From a virus, in IMG/VR virus record IMGVR_UViG_3300042565_002416, positions 1 through 62,619 of that record: a stretch of DNA of 62,619 bases; one strand, written 5' to 3'. Positions 36,491 through 45,141 of the stretch are shown one piece after another. The notes below the pieces were generated by a model. That model was not told the DNA's origin. It searched no databases and saw only the letters and a list, made by a program, of their open reading frames with translations. Position 1 is the stretch's first letter, and every line of letters starts with the position of its first letter. The position numbers and the translations under genes are program-made.

Positions 36491-37852
36491 ATGGCTATAC
36501 CTAAAAAAAATATAGAAGTTAAATTAAAAAAACAACTTAGCTCTGAAAGAGTTTCACTAATTGAAAGGATAAGACAAAACGAAAGTTTTCTACCTAAAGG
36601 AGTTCTTCACGAAGATTTAGATAGGGGGTTTGTTGATTTCACAAATAAAAAACTAACCTTAAATGTTGATGGGAAAGAAGTACCTGTTTTATTTTTATCC
36701 ATTCAGAATTGGAATGAGTTTACTAAGACTTGGCAATTTGCTGATAAATATAAGAATGTTCAAATGCCATTTATAACCATTGTTAGAAATACAGATGTTG
36801 TATTGTCTGATAATATGAAATATAATATCCCTTATTTGTATAAAAAACCCATTTTAAAAGTTCCAGTATGGAATGGTAATAGAAATGGGTATGATATATA
36901 TGAAATACCACAACCTATTCACGTTGATGTAAAATATGACGTTAGATTATTTTCAACCAGATTAAGGGAATTAAATGAGTTTAATAAAATTGTATTAACC
37001 GAATTTTCATCAAATCAAGCCTATACCGATGTAAATGGACATTATATTCCAATAACATTAGAAAGTGTGGATGATGAACACGAAATAAGTGATATAAATA
37101 AGAAAAGATTTTACGTTCAGAAATATAATTTTAATTTACACGGATTTCTTTTAGACGAAGAAGAGTTTGTTATAAAACCAGCAGTTAGTAGAGTATTAAC
37201 AAATTATAAATTTCTAGGACAAAGAAAAACAAAAAAAACACAAAATGTAAGTGTAAACAGATTTAATGATGGACACTTAGAAATATTCATTGATTTTTTC
37301 GTGGATTCTCCCCTGAATGTATCGTTTGTGGTTGATGGCGAATATACGATAAATGGTATAGTTTCAGACAATACAAATTTTTATGAAATAAAAAAGAATA
37401 ACGTAGCAGTAAGCCCAACATTTAATTTAGTTCAAGGTGATATTGTGGAAATTATAGTTTCACAAACTAATTCAAATATAAATAGTTCTGTTACTTTATT
37501 GGGTACATATAATGCTAATTTAGGAGCTGAAAACTTTATAAGTGATGTAGATACATCATTAGTTGGTTATTTCTTTGAAAAGAAAACAATATATGAGTTA
37601 TTATATGAACCAGGTACGACAGAATTAAGTTTTACTAATATATATCCAGGCGTATTAAAAGAAGTAACAAATGTTAAGAGTGATATAACATCATATAGCG
37701 TTTATAAAAATAACAATTTAGTAACTTTACCGGTATCGGTAGATGCTAATGATACAATAAAAGTAACAATAATAAGATCAGATTTATTACAACCTAGTAA
37801 TTTAAACATTATTCAAATATTTAATAATAGTATAATAACGATAAATGGATAA
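36491..37852 (+). CDS. Paralogue of the tail-completion candidate with extra C-terminal domains
   Basis: A 453-residue protein. Residues 1-235 are a tandem copy of the gene at 35710 (same HEDLDRGFVDF, WNEFTKTWQFADKYKN and GNRNGYDIYEIPQP segments). The remaining about 218 residues (from VSVNRFNDGHLEIF) are two beta-rich segments with similar YSVYKNN/YEIKKNN turns, absent from the shorter copy. The start at 36491 is chosen by alignment with the paralogue. It overlaps the next gene by one base (TAATG). Subfunctionalised copies, one carrying an extension, are inferred. Confidence 0.6.
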   Translation: MAIPKKNIEVKLKKQLSSERVSLIERIRQNESFLPKGVLHEDLDRGFVDFTNKKLTLNVDGKEVPVLFLSIQNWNEFTKTWQFADKYKNVQMPFITIVRNTDVVLSDNMKYNIPYLYKKPILKVPVWNGNRNGYDIYEIPQPIHVDVKYDVRLFSTRLRELNEFNKIVLTEFSSNQAYTDVNGHYIPITLESVDDEHEISDINKKRFYVQKYNFNLHGFLLDEEEFVIKPAVSRVLTNYKFLGQRKTKKTQNVSVNRFNDGHLEIFIDFFVDSPLNVSFVVDGEYTINGIVSDNTNFYEIKKNNVAVSPTFNLVQGDIVEIIVSQTNSNINSSVTLLGTYNANLGAENFISDVDTSLVGYFFEKKTIYELLYEPGTTELSFTNIYPGVLKEVTNVKSDITSYSVYKNNNLVTLPVSVDANDTIKVTIIRSDLLQPSNLNIIQIFNNSIITING

Positions 37853-38319
37853 TGAATAATACGTTTAAACAAAATATTAGTGTTTTACCAAGTAAATTTG
37901 TAATAATTAGTGGTGTTACATTTCCAGATGGTAATGAAATACCTTTAGGTGTCCCATTATCAGGTAATTTTAATGGATATGTTACAGGTTGGACATCCGA
38001 TGTATTTGTTACAGACGCAATTGATCAACTTAATAAGAAATTATTAACATTAACCTCAGCAACCGCAACAAAGTCTGTATTATTATTTAATTCAACCACA
38101 GATTGGGGATTACCTATCAATGGTTATTATTCAATATCTTATTTATCGTCATCACATAAAAAAGGATTATACCCTTTATATATTTTAGAAGAACTAACTA
38201 ATAATAGCTATGATGCTGTTATACCTGACAATATAAATATTAATTTATCAGGTGATGTAATATTTAGAGTAATTGAAATTCCTGATGGTAGATTTTCAGG
38301 AAGAATTATAGTTACTTAA
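37852..38319 (+). CDS. Small structural protein candidate
   Basis: A 155-residue protein, MNNTFKQNISVLPSKF at the start, with beta-rich composition and many Ser, Thr and Asn residues (LTLTSATATKSVLLFN, then GYYSISYLSSSHKKG). No recognisable domain. It is translationally coupled to the preceding paralogue by TAATG and lies directly before the sheath promoter, so a tail or decoration component is likely. Family unknown. Confidence 0.6.
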   Translation: MNNTFKQNISVLPSKFVIISGVTFPDGNEIPLGVPLSGNFNGYVTGWTSDVFVTDAIDQLNKKLLTLTSATATKSVLLFNSTTDWGLPINGYYSISYLSSSHKKGLYPLYILEELTNNSYDAVIPDNININLSGDVIFRVIEIPDGRFSGRIIVT

Positions 38320-38341
38320 TCACATTTCTAAAATATATAAC

Positions 38342-38349
38342 TATTTATT
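38342..38349 (+). promoter_or_regulatory. Candidate late promoter motif before the sheath gene
   Basis: TATTTATT at 38342-38349 continues into TATAAATA, making a palindromic TATTTATTATAAATA. It lies 35 nt before the ATG at 38385. The second half reads as the classical T4 late core, so either strand sense could be the active one. Confidence 0.5.
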
Positions 38350-38384
38350 ATAAATAAAATATCAAAAATATAAAAAAATAAATT

Positions 38385-41318
38385 ATGGCAGAACAAATAA
38401 ACGTATCACCTGGTGTATATACTAGTGAAGTTGAATTAACATTTGCAGCTCAGAGCTTAGGTGTCAGTTCATTAGGTATAGTAGGTGAGGCACAAAGAGG
38501 ACCGGCGTTTGAACCAATTCTTGTAAAAAATTACGATGAATTCACTACTTACTTTGGTGGTGCAAATCCTGAAAAATTCTCAGGTACACAAATCTTAAAA
38601 TATGAAGGTAATTACATTGCTAGAGAATATCTTTCTCAAGCAAGTCAAATGTATATGACTAGAGTATTGGGTTTAAGTGGTTATGATGCAGGAACTGCAT
38701 GGTCTATTAGTACAATTGCACAACCTGATATTTCAACAATATCATTAGCAAGTCCAGCAAATATTTACGCACCATTCTTATTAACAACTGGTGGTACATT
38801 AACATTTACATACCCATCATTTTTATCACCATATCAAAATGTGATATCTGCAACAACTAATCAATTCTTTAGTTCAGTTGTTAGTTTATATACTTCAAGA
38901 ATAGGAGCTTTATCTGCATCAACAATATCATATAGATATGGTGATTTAACATCAACAGCAATAAATACAATTACAGGTATTACAACAACCTCAATGACTG
39001 ATGTTTTAGGAAGTAATACTAATGATACTACTTGGCTTAATGATTTATTTTTATCAACAGGAGTAAATACATTTTCTGGTATTACTTATGGTGTATTTGT
39101 AACAGGTTTAACATTAAATCCGGGTGGTGTGTATAGTGGTACAACTAATTTCATTAACTGTAACGCATCAGTTGCTGGTTATAGTGGTTGGGATAATTTA
39201 GTAGTTGCTACATTAAGAAGTGACGCTAATTGGAGTAATAATACTTTAAACTTTGTAACATCAAATCCATTTATGGTACCAATTGATGATATAACTGAAA
39301 ACGCTAAAGGTGGTTTTAGAATTACAGGAACAAGTTCAACAGGAGCTTACTCATATACAGTTAGTATGGATGATACTAAGAGAGAATACTTACCACTTGT
39401 ATTAGGTAAACAACCAAAAGAAAAACAAAGTACTTTGTTTGTTGAAGAAATCTATCCTGAGTTATTAGACTATGGTTATTTGAAAGGTTATATTAGAGGT
39501 TTGAAAACAACTTTAACAACTAACTCTTCAACATCAGGTGTAAATATGACTAACTATAAGGAACAATGGTCTACACCAGCAACACCTTATTTTGTATCAG
39601 AATTAAGAGGTAATAACGTATTCAAATTATTTAGAGTTATTACAATTTCTGATGGTAATGCGGCAAATGCGTTAGTAAAAATATCAATCCAAAATATTAA
39701 TTTAGATAGAAAAGAGTTTGATTTAATCGTTAGAGATTTTAATGATACAGATGCTAATCCAGTTATTTTAGAAAAATATGTAAGATGTTCAATGGATGAA
39801 AGTCAATTAACTTACGTTGGTAAAAAAGTTGGTACTATTGATGGTAAATACGATTTGAAATCTAAATACATTATGATTGAATTTGCAATAGACGCTCCAT
39901 CAAATGCGGTTCCAGCAGGTTTTATGGGTTATACTATTAGAAGTTATGGTTCAGGGGTAGCTAGTCCTAAAATTCAATACAAAACTAAATACTTTACAGC
40001 AGGTGAACAAATTACTAATCCACCAGCAGGTATTTCACCAATAATTTCAAGTGGTGATAATATTAGAAAATCTTTTTTAGGTATTTCAGATAGTAATTTC
40101 TGGGGTTATGATGGTGATTTCTTCCAATACAAAGGAAATGTTGCTTCAACAGTTAATAGTAATGGTTTCCATATGGATTCAGGAGCTACAAACGCATCTA
40201 TCGGTGGTGTTTCAGGAATTACCACATTTGATGTAGGTGTTGCACCATTCCAAAGTGAAGTTGGTACAGCAGGAACACCATATTCTAGTTTATTAAGTAG
40301 AAAGTTCACAGTAGCACCTTATGGTGGTTATGATGGATGGGATATTTATAGACCATATAGAACTAATGGTGATAGTTATAGAATTGGACAAACCACTTAT
40401 ACTAACGAAGGATTTAGTGCTCTTGGTAATTCTGACTACTACGCTTACAAAGCAGGTATTGATAAATACTCAAACCCTGAAGATGCCGATATTAACGTAT
40501 TAGTAACTCCTGGTATTGATGTTGAAAGTAACTCATCTCTTGTAGAATATACAATTGATATGGTAGAAAATGATAGAGCTGATAGTATTTACATACCGAC
40601 TATTCCAGATATTAATATGTTTGCGACAGATTCTGCTGACACTAATAATTGGAAATCACCACAAGAAGTTGTTGATTTAATAGATGAGGTTGGTATCGAT
40701 TCTAACTATACCGCAGTTTACTACCCATTCGTTCTTTATAACGATACTGAAAATAATTCTAAAGTATGGATGCCACCAACAGCGGAAGTTGTAAGAAACT
40801 TAGCTTTAACTGACAACATATCTTATGAGTGGTTTGCTATAGCGGGTACTGAAAGAGGTTTAGTGGTATCAAAACCAAGAAGAAAACTTTCTCAAACTGA
40901 TAGAGATACATTATATCCTGGTAGAGTTAATCCAATCGCAACTTTTAGAGGTGTTGGACCGGTTATTTGGGGTAATAGAAACTTACAAATCAGAGACTCT
41001 GTTCTTGATAGATTAAATATCAGAAGATTGTTACTACAAACAAGAAAACTTATCGCAGCAGTTGGTTTAAGATTATTATTCCAACCAAACGATCAACAAG
41101 TTAGAAATGACTTTTTGAACTTAGTAAATCCAATCTTAGATGGTATCAGAAGAGAAAGAGGTTTAACAGATTTCAGAGTTAAGTTAAGTAACGCACCTGA
41201 AGATATTGATAATAATCAATTAAATGGTCAAATCTTCTTAAAGCCTACATCAACTCTTGAAGAGATTAATTTACAATTTGTTATCACTCCTCAAGGAGCT
41301 TCATTTGATAACATTTAA
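38385..41318 (+). CDS. gp18: Contractile tail sheath protein (T4 gp18-like)
   Basis: A 977-residue protein that polymerises around the tail tube and contracts at infection. Family signatures are the N-terminal SPGVYTSEVELTF and GIVGEAQRGPAFEP, and a C-terminal block (about residues 840-977) with RRKLSQTDRD, GVGPVIWGNRNLQ and SVLDRLNIRRLLLQTRKLI. T4 gp18 has 659 residues, so this protein carries about 300 extra residues, mostly in the middle (about 100-330 and 500-650), probably surface domains. Codon choice here has more AAC, TTC and ATC than nearby genes, fitting high expression. A strong terminator follows. The tube gene is not beside it. Confidence 0.92.
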   Translation: MAEQINVSPGVYTSEVELTFAAQSLGVSSLGIVGEAQRGPAFEPILVKNYDEFTTYFGGANPEKFSGTQILKYEGNYIAREYLSQASQMYMTRVLGLSGYDAGTAWSISTIAQPDISTISLASPANIYAPFLLTTGGTLTFTYPSFLSPYQNVISATTNQFFSSVVSLYTSRIGALSASTISYRYGDLTSTAINTITGITTTSMTDVLGSNTNDTTWLNDLFLSTGVNTFSGITYGVFVTGLTLNPGGVYSGTTNFINCNASVAGYSGWDNLVVATLRSDANWSNNTLNFVTSNPFMVPIDDITENAKGGFRITGTSSTGAYSYTVSMDDTKREYLPLVLGKQPKEKQSTLFVEEIYPELLDYGYLKGYIRGLKTTLTTNSSTSGVNMTNYKEQWSTPATPYFVSELRGNNVFKLFRVITISDGNAANALVKISIQNINLDRKEFDLIVRDFNDTDANPVILEKYVRCSMDESQLTYVGKKVGTIDGKYDLKSKYIMIEFAIDAPSNAVPAGFMGYTIRSYGSGVASPKIQYKTKYFTAGEQITNPPAGISPIISSGDNIRKSFLGISDSNFWGYDGDFFQYKGNVASTVNSNGFHMDSGATNASIGGVSGITTFDVGVAPFQSEVGTAGTPYSSLLSRKFTVAPYGGYDGWDIYRPYRTNGDSYRIGQTTYTNEGFSALGNSDYYAYKAGIDKYSNPEDADINVLVTPGIDVESNSSLVEYTIDMVENDRADSIYIPTIPDINMFATDSADTNNWKSPQEVVDLIDEVGIDSNYTAVYYPFVLYNDTENNSKVWMPPTAEVVRNLALTDNISYEWFAIAGTERGLVVSKPRRKLSQTDRDTLYPGRVNPIATFRGVGPVIWGNRNLQIRDSVLDRLNIRRLLLQTRKLIAAVGLRLLFQPNDQQVRNDFLNLVNPILDGIRRERGLTDFRVKLSNAPEDIDNNQLNGQIFLKPTSTLEEINLQFVITPQGASFDNI

Positions 41319-41336
41319 CAAATAAAAAATACGATT

Positions 41337-41370
41337 AAAAGGGTGAGTAGAAATATTCACCCTTTTTTTG
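41337..41370 (+). terminator. Rho-independent terminator after the sheath gene
   Basis: AAAAGGGTGA pairs with TCACCCTTTT around a short loop, followed by a T run. Stem GGGTGA 41341-41346 with TCACCC 41357-41362. It separates the sheath unit from the accessory island. Confidence 0.85.
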
Positions 41371-41412
41371 TTTTATCTAATCAGTTAATTATCAAAAGAT
41401 TAAAAATAAAAC

Positions 41413-41443
41413 TTGTTAATAATAGTAATAAATGGTATATTTG
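41413..41443 (+). promoter_or_regulatory. Bacteroidota-type promoter TTG-N20-TATATTTG
   Basis: TTG at 41413-41415, a 20-nt spacer and TATATTTG at 41436-41443 match the Bacteroidota housekeeping consensus (TTTG, 19-21 nt, TAnnTTTG). It lies upstream of the HAD-like gene and suggests host RNA polymerase use. Confidence 0.7.
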
Positions 41444-41464
41444 TTTAAAATTGGTAAATTGTAA

Positions 41465-41472
41465 TATTTATA
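41465..41472 (+). promoter_or_regulatory. Candidate late promoter motif TATTTATA
   Basis: Lies downstream of the host-type promoter and ends 4 nt before the ATG at 41477. The gene may therefore have both host-type and late control. Confidence 0.5.
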
Positions 41473-41476
41473 TAAT

Positions 41477-42634
41477 ATGAAAAAATTAGTATTAGAAGAT
41501 AAAAAACTAAGGGTTTATAAGTTTGATTGGGATGATAATATATTAAATCTACCAACAAAGATAAAGATGTATAAAAATAATAAACCATTTTATGTTTCAA
41601 CCAGTGAATTTGCTGAATTAAGAAATAATCCTGAGTATGTGGTAAAAGATGACGCTTTTGAAGATTTTAAGGATTATGGTAAAAGAGGTGATGATGCGTT
41701 TATTGAGGATACTAAAAAAGCGATTGAAACTAATAAGAAAGCACCTTCATTTAAGAAGTTTAAGGAGGCTTTAAAGCACGTAAACTACTTTGCTATTATA
41801 ACGGCTAGAGGACACGCACCAGAAACGATAAAAAGGGGTGTAAGAACATTTATTAATTTAGCGTTAAGTCCTGATGAAAAAATCACATTTAAGAAAAACC
41901 TAAAAAAATTATATGGTGATTTACAATTTAATGACTTGGTTGATAAATATTTAAGTGAGCAGAAATATTATCCGGTTTCATCACCTCAATTTCAAAAACA
42001 ATTTGGTTCAATGAGTGGGGCTGAAAAACCTGAAGTCGCTAAACAAATAGCTTCAAGGGATTTTATTAACTATATTGAGAATGTAGCTAAAAATCTTGAA
42101 GCTAAAGATATAAGGATTATGAATCCGAAATCTAAGGGTGATTTGGAGATAAGTGTTGGTTTTTCAGATGATGATAAGAAGAATGTAAAGGCAATGGAAG
42201 AGTTTATGAGATCTTTAAAGAGAGAAAAGCCTGGTATGACATTCGTTATTTATGATACTTCAAATCCTGATAATGTAAAAAAAACAGTTATTGAAGGTTT
42301 AATTGAAGAAGGCTCAGAATTAAGCAATTATAAGACTATTCCTGATATCCATAAAAAAATTAAATCTGTGGTTGAGAATGTGGGTCTAATATATGATGAT
42401 TATGAAGAAGTTTTTGTTAGATACTCAAAATATGAAGGTGATTATGATGGATATTATGAGATAAAAATATCTTTAGATAGTCCAAGATATGCTGGTGATA
42501 TTACACCTGAACAATATTTAATGGTTAAAGAAAAACTTAGTAGTTTAATTGGTGTTGATTTTGTAAATATTGATACAAATAAAAGAATTATAACAATTTC
42601 AATGGTTGACGAATATCCTGATATGTATATTTAA
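41477..42634 (+). CDS. HAD-like hydrolase with extra C-terminal domain
   Basis: A 385-residue protein. Motif I of the haloacid dehalogenase superfamily is FDWDDNIL (residues 16-23, nucleophile Asp 17 and acid Asp 19), and motif II is IITARGH (Thr 109). HAD enzymes usually remove phosphate from nucleotides, sugars or nucleic acid ends. Between motifs I and II lies an unusually long insert (about 85 residues, charged), and residues 230-385 form an extra acidic alpha/beta region (VGFSDDDKKN, then FVNIDTNKRIITISM). The substrate is unknown. It is followed 3 nt later by the amidoligase-like gene, so the two may act together. Confidence 0.65.
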   Translation: MKKLVLEDKKLRVYKFDWDDNILNLPTKIKMYKNNKPFYVSTSEFAELRNNPEYVVKDDAFEDFKDYGKRGDDAFIEDTKKAIETNKKAPSFKKFKEALKHVNYFAIITARGHAPETIKRGVRTFINLALSPDEKITFKKNLKKLYGDLQFNDLVDKYLSEQKYYPVSSPQFQKQFGSMSGAEKPEVAKQIASRDFINYIENVAKNLEAKDIRIMNPKSKGDLEISVGFSDDDKKNVKAMEEFMRSLKREKPGMTFVIYDTSNPDNVKKTVIEGLIEEGSELSNYKTIPDIHKKIKSVVENVGLIYDDYEEVFVRYSKYEGDYDGYYEIKISLDSPRYAGDITPEQYLMVKEKLSSLIGVDFVNIDTNKRIITISMVDEYPDMYI

Positions 42635-42637
42635 TTT

Positions 42638-43702
42638 ATGATTTTAACAGAATATAATAAAAAAGATGTTGATGTTCTTAAAGAATTAGACGATCAATTC
42701 ACGGTAGCCCTTGAGTTTGAATTGGAAACTGATGACCAATATAATCCTGAAGATGAGGATGAAGAAGATATTATTGAACAAATAAGGGGGACTATTCATA
42801 ATCAATTAAGGGGTGATAAGAGAGCAAATCCCGCTTTTATTGATAACATAGTCAATCAAATAGAATTAGACGATGAGGATTTTACATACGATGAGTTATT
42901 AAATCCATCTCTTTATAGTAATAGAAACGAAAAAAGGATTATTAATGTAATAAGATCAATTTCAATGCAATATTCAGTTGAGAGTTTATCATACCTTTCA
43001 ATGAAACTAAGGGAATATTTACCTAATTTTTATGAAAAATGGTCAGATAAAATGAAGTTTGAAATAGATTCTTCATTAGATAGAGGTATTGAGTTTTCAC
43101 CGATAACTTATTTAAATTCAGTTACCGAAGCAATAGATATGATAAATGACTTTTATAATGATTTTGATAAACAATCATATTGGAAGTTTACACAAAAAAC
43201 AGGTTTACATATAAATATTGGATTTAAAGAAAGGAAAGATTGGAACATTCTTAAAGGTGTGTTATTTCTAAGTGATGATTCATCAACGACAAAATATAAA
43301 GTTCCTTATGTTTTTAAGGGTATAGAAAAAAGGGTTGAATCCAAATATGCTGGTTCATTTAAAAGATTGGTATTTGATAAAGTTAGTGAATATTCGGATA
43401 CATTTGCCGTAAACAAAAAAAATCTAAAGGATGTTGAGGATTACTTCAACGAATATTTACTCAAATTATTAGATACTGAAGGATATGAAAGTCCAACATA
43501 TTTTAAATTATATGGTTTAAATATAACAAGATTAAAGAAATATAATTATATTGAGTTTAGGTATCCTGGAGGTCCAATTAATATGGAAGTTCTAATAGAT
43601 AAATTATTCTATTTTTGTTATTTATGTGCCTTAATGACTGAACCTGACTACAAAAAAGAGCAGTATTACAAGCGTTTATATAATTTTTTAAAATTATTTT
43701 AA
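42638..43702 (+). CDS. Amidoligase-like (COOH-NH2 ligase fold) protein
   Basis: A 354-residue protein. The three landmark strands of the amidoligase/glutamine-synthetase-like fold can be picked out: ALEFELE (24-30), the histidine strand TGLHINIGF (188-196) and the C-terminal YIEFRYPGGP (304-313). The family forms amide bonds between carboxyls and amines, on peptides or as peptide tags. Residues 31-90 are a very acidic insert. Phage copies may modify host or virion proteins, but no substrate is evident. Assignment rests on motif spacing, and an alignment is needed to be sure. Confidence 0.55.
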   Translation: MILTEYNKKDVDVLKELDDQFTVALEFELETDDQYNPEDEDEEDIIEQIRGTIHNQLRGDKRANPAFIDNIVNQIELDDEDFTYDELLNPSLYSNRNEKRIINVIRSISMQYSVESLSYLSMKLREYLPNFYEKWSDKMKFEIDSSLDRGIEFSPITYLNSVTEAIDMINDFYNDFDKQSYWKFTQKTGLHINIGFKERKDWNILKGVLFLSDDSSTTKYKVPYVFKGIEKRVESKYAGSFKRLVFDKVSEYSDTFAVNKKNLKDVEDYFNEYLLKLLDTEGYESPTYFKLYGLNITRLKKYNYIEFRYPGGPINMEVLIDKLFYFCYLCALMTEPDYKKEQYYKRLYNFLKLF

Positions 43703-43709
43703 ATTTTTT

Positions 43710-43739
43710 TTTGTGAATTAAATTTTTCTTGTATATTTG
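43710..43739 (+). promoter_or_regulatory. Bacteroidota-type promoter TTTG-N18-TATATTTG
   Basis: TTTG at 43710-43713 and TATATTTG at 43732-43739, with an 18-nt spacer, slightly short of the usual 19-21. It lies 23 nt before the ATG at 43763. Confidence 0.6.
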
Positions 43740-43762
43740 TCCCACAATAAACAATAAATATT

Positions 43763-43981
43763 ATGACAACTCAAGAAATTAAATCGGAAGGATTGAAATG
43801 GTTATCAGGAAATGGATGTGAAATGTATGTGGTATCCAAATTAGGGGTGTACCAGTGGTGGATGATTAGTGAAAAAACAGGTAAACATATGATTACCAAT
43901 AAAGGTAAATATGGACGAGTATTTGCTGATGAAAGAGTTTTAGCACATTGGGATGGGTTTAAAAAAATGCAAATCAAATAA
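43763..43981 (+). CDS. Small protein of unknown function
   Basis: A 72-residue protein, MTTQEIKSEGLKWLSGNG at the start, with aromatic-rich VYQWWMISEKTGKH and a basic end. No membrane segment. It is read from a host-type promoter and lies 10 nt before the DUF2786 gene, so it is probably an early accessory gene. I do not recognise the family. Confidence 0.6.
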   Translation: MTTQEIKSEGLKWLSGNGCEMYVVSKLGVYQWWMISEKTGKHMITNKGKYGRVFADERVLAHWDGFKKMQIK

Positions 43982-43991
43982 ATAAAACAAT

Positions 43992-44717
43992 ATGACTAAC
44001 GAGAAAAGAGAAAGTATTATTAAGAAAATCAACCTCTTAAAGCAAAAAACCACAGCTAATGGTTGTTCAGAATCAGAAGCAATGACAGCAGCTGAAATGA
44101 TTTCAAGACTTCTTCAAGAATACGATTTATCAATGACAGAAGTTGAGGCTAAATCACAAGAGTTTATTACCGAAGAAATCGGTATTAACAGTAAGATTAA
44201 AAAACCTATTCACGATGTAGTTAGTTCAATAGCTCATTTTACAGACACTAAAGTTTATTTTAGAAAACGTATATTTGACTACGTATATAACTTCTTTGGA
44301 ACTAAAAAGGATGTTGAGTTCGCTAGTTATTTATTTGATTTGTTATCACACGCCATGGATAATGAATACGCTAAATATCAAAAAACACCTGAATATAAAA
44401 TGATTGGCGGTAAAACAGCTCGTGGTTCTTTTTATAAGGGAATGATTATCAGATTAAGTCAAAGACTTCGTGAAATGAAAAATAACATTGCTAACGAAGC
44501 GAAATCTTCAGGGTTGGTTTTATATAATAAAATGGCGATTACTGACCAAATGTTCAGAGAACGTAACCCTTACTTGAGATTAAAAACAACAACGTCAAAA
44601 ATGACAATTTCCGACACAAAGGCTTTTAATTCAGGTAAAGATGCGGCTGATCGTGTAAATATCACATCAGGTTTAAACGGTAGAAAGGCATCAAGTAATA
44701 TGAGATTGACATCTTAG
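43992..44717 (+). CDS. DUF2786-domain protein
   Basis: A 241-residue protein. Residues 1-48 fit the DUF2786 pattern (IIKKINLLKQKTTANG, then EAMTAAEMISRLLQEYDLS), a short helical domain frequent in phage and prophage proteins. The middle (VSSIAHFTDTKVYFRK, then FFGTKKDVEFASYLFDLL) matches the region that commonly follows it, and the C-terminus is basic. The molecular role of this family is not established; a nucleic-acid-related function is often guessed. It converges on the KTSC gene with a 4-nt overlap of the 3' ends. Confidence 0.75.
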   Translation: MTNEKRESIIKKINLLKQKTTANGCSESEAMTAAEMISRLLQEYDLSMTEVEAKSQEFITEEIGINSKIKKPIHDVVSSIAHFTDTKVYFRKRIFDYVYNFFGTKKDVEFASYLFDLLSHAMDNEYAKYQKTPEYKMIGGKTARGSFYKGMIIRLSQRLREMKNNIANEAKSSGLVLYNKMAITDQMFRERNPYLRLKTTTSKMTISDTKAFNSGKDAADRVNITSGLNGRKASSNMRLTS

Positions 44718-45022
44718 TCATTAAATCCCATTTTACTTTTCAGTCTTTTTATGTCTTCAATAATAATTTTAGGATCTTCGGATCCTATTTTTTCAAATTC
44801 AAATTTGGGTTTGATTTCAGAAGCAAAAAACTTTCCAACACTTTGAGCTTCCTGTAATCTTAAAAATGTTAGCATATCCACATTTGTATATTTATAGATA
44901 TTACCATTATTAAATGTGATATATAGGTCATTATCTAAGAAATCGTATACTGATTTATAGATATTACTGGATTCGTAAATACTCTTAATGGTATTATTTT
45001 GTTTGGTTGTTTCTAAAAGCAT
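44714..45022 (-). CDS. KTSC-domain small protein
   Basis: A 102-residue protein on the minus strand. Residues about 15-70 match the KTSC fold pattern: an opening SSNIYKSVYDF strand, LYITFNNGNIYKYTNV, and the helix LRLQEAQSVGKFFASEI. KTSC domains occur as short stand-alone proteins in phages and at the end of some RNA-related enzymes; an RNA or protein contact role is only a guess. It is one of three minus-strand genes in the window and ends convergently against the DUF2786 gene, 4 nt into its 3' end. No clear promoter was found in the 45023-45099 gap. Confidence 0.7.
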   Translation of the reverse strand: MLLETTKQNNTIKSIYESSNIYKSVYDFLDNDLYITFNNGNIYKYTNVDMLTFLRLQEAQSVGKFFASEIKPKFEFEKIGSEDPKIIIEDIKRLKSKMGFND

Positions 45023-45099
45023 AAAAAATATTTGACTTCAGTATTTTAATTTATTATAGTTATATTAGAATATTAAAGTTAAATAATTAAAAATAAATG

Positions 45100-45130
45100 T
45101 TGTTTAATAAAAAAATTTCAATTATCTTTG
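45100..45130 (+). promoter_or_regulatory. Bacteroidota-type promoter for the tmRNA, TTG-N20-TATCTTTG
   Basis: TTG 45100-45102, a 20-nt spacer, TATCTTTG 45123-45130. The mature tmRNA 5' end begins 11 nt later at 45142, leaving only a short precursor leader. Confidence 0.7.
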
Positions 45131-45141
45131 AATAAAAATAT

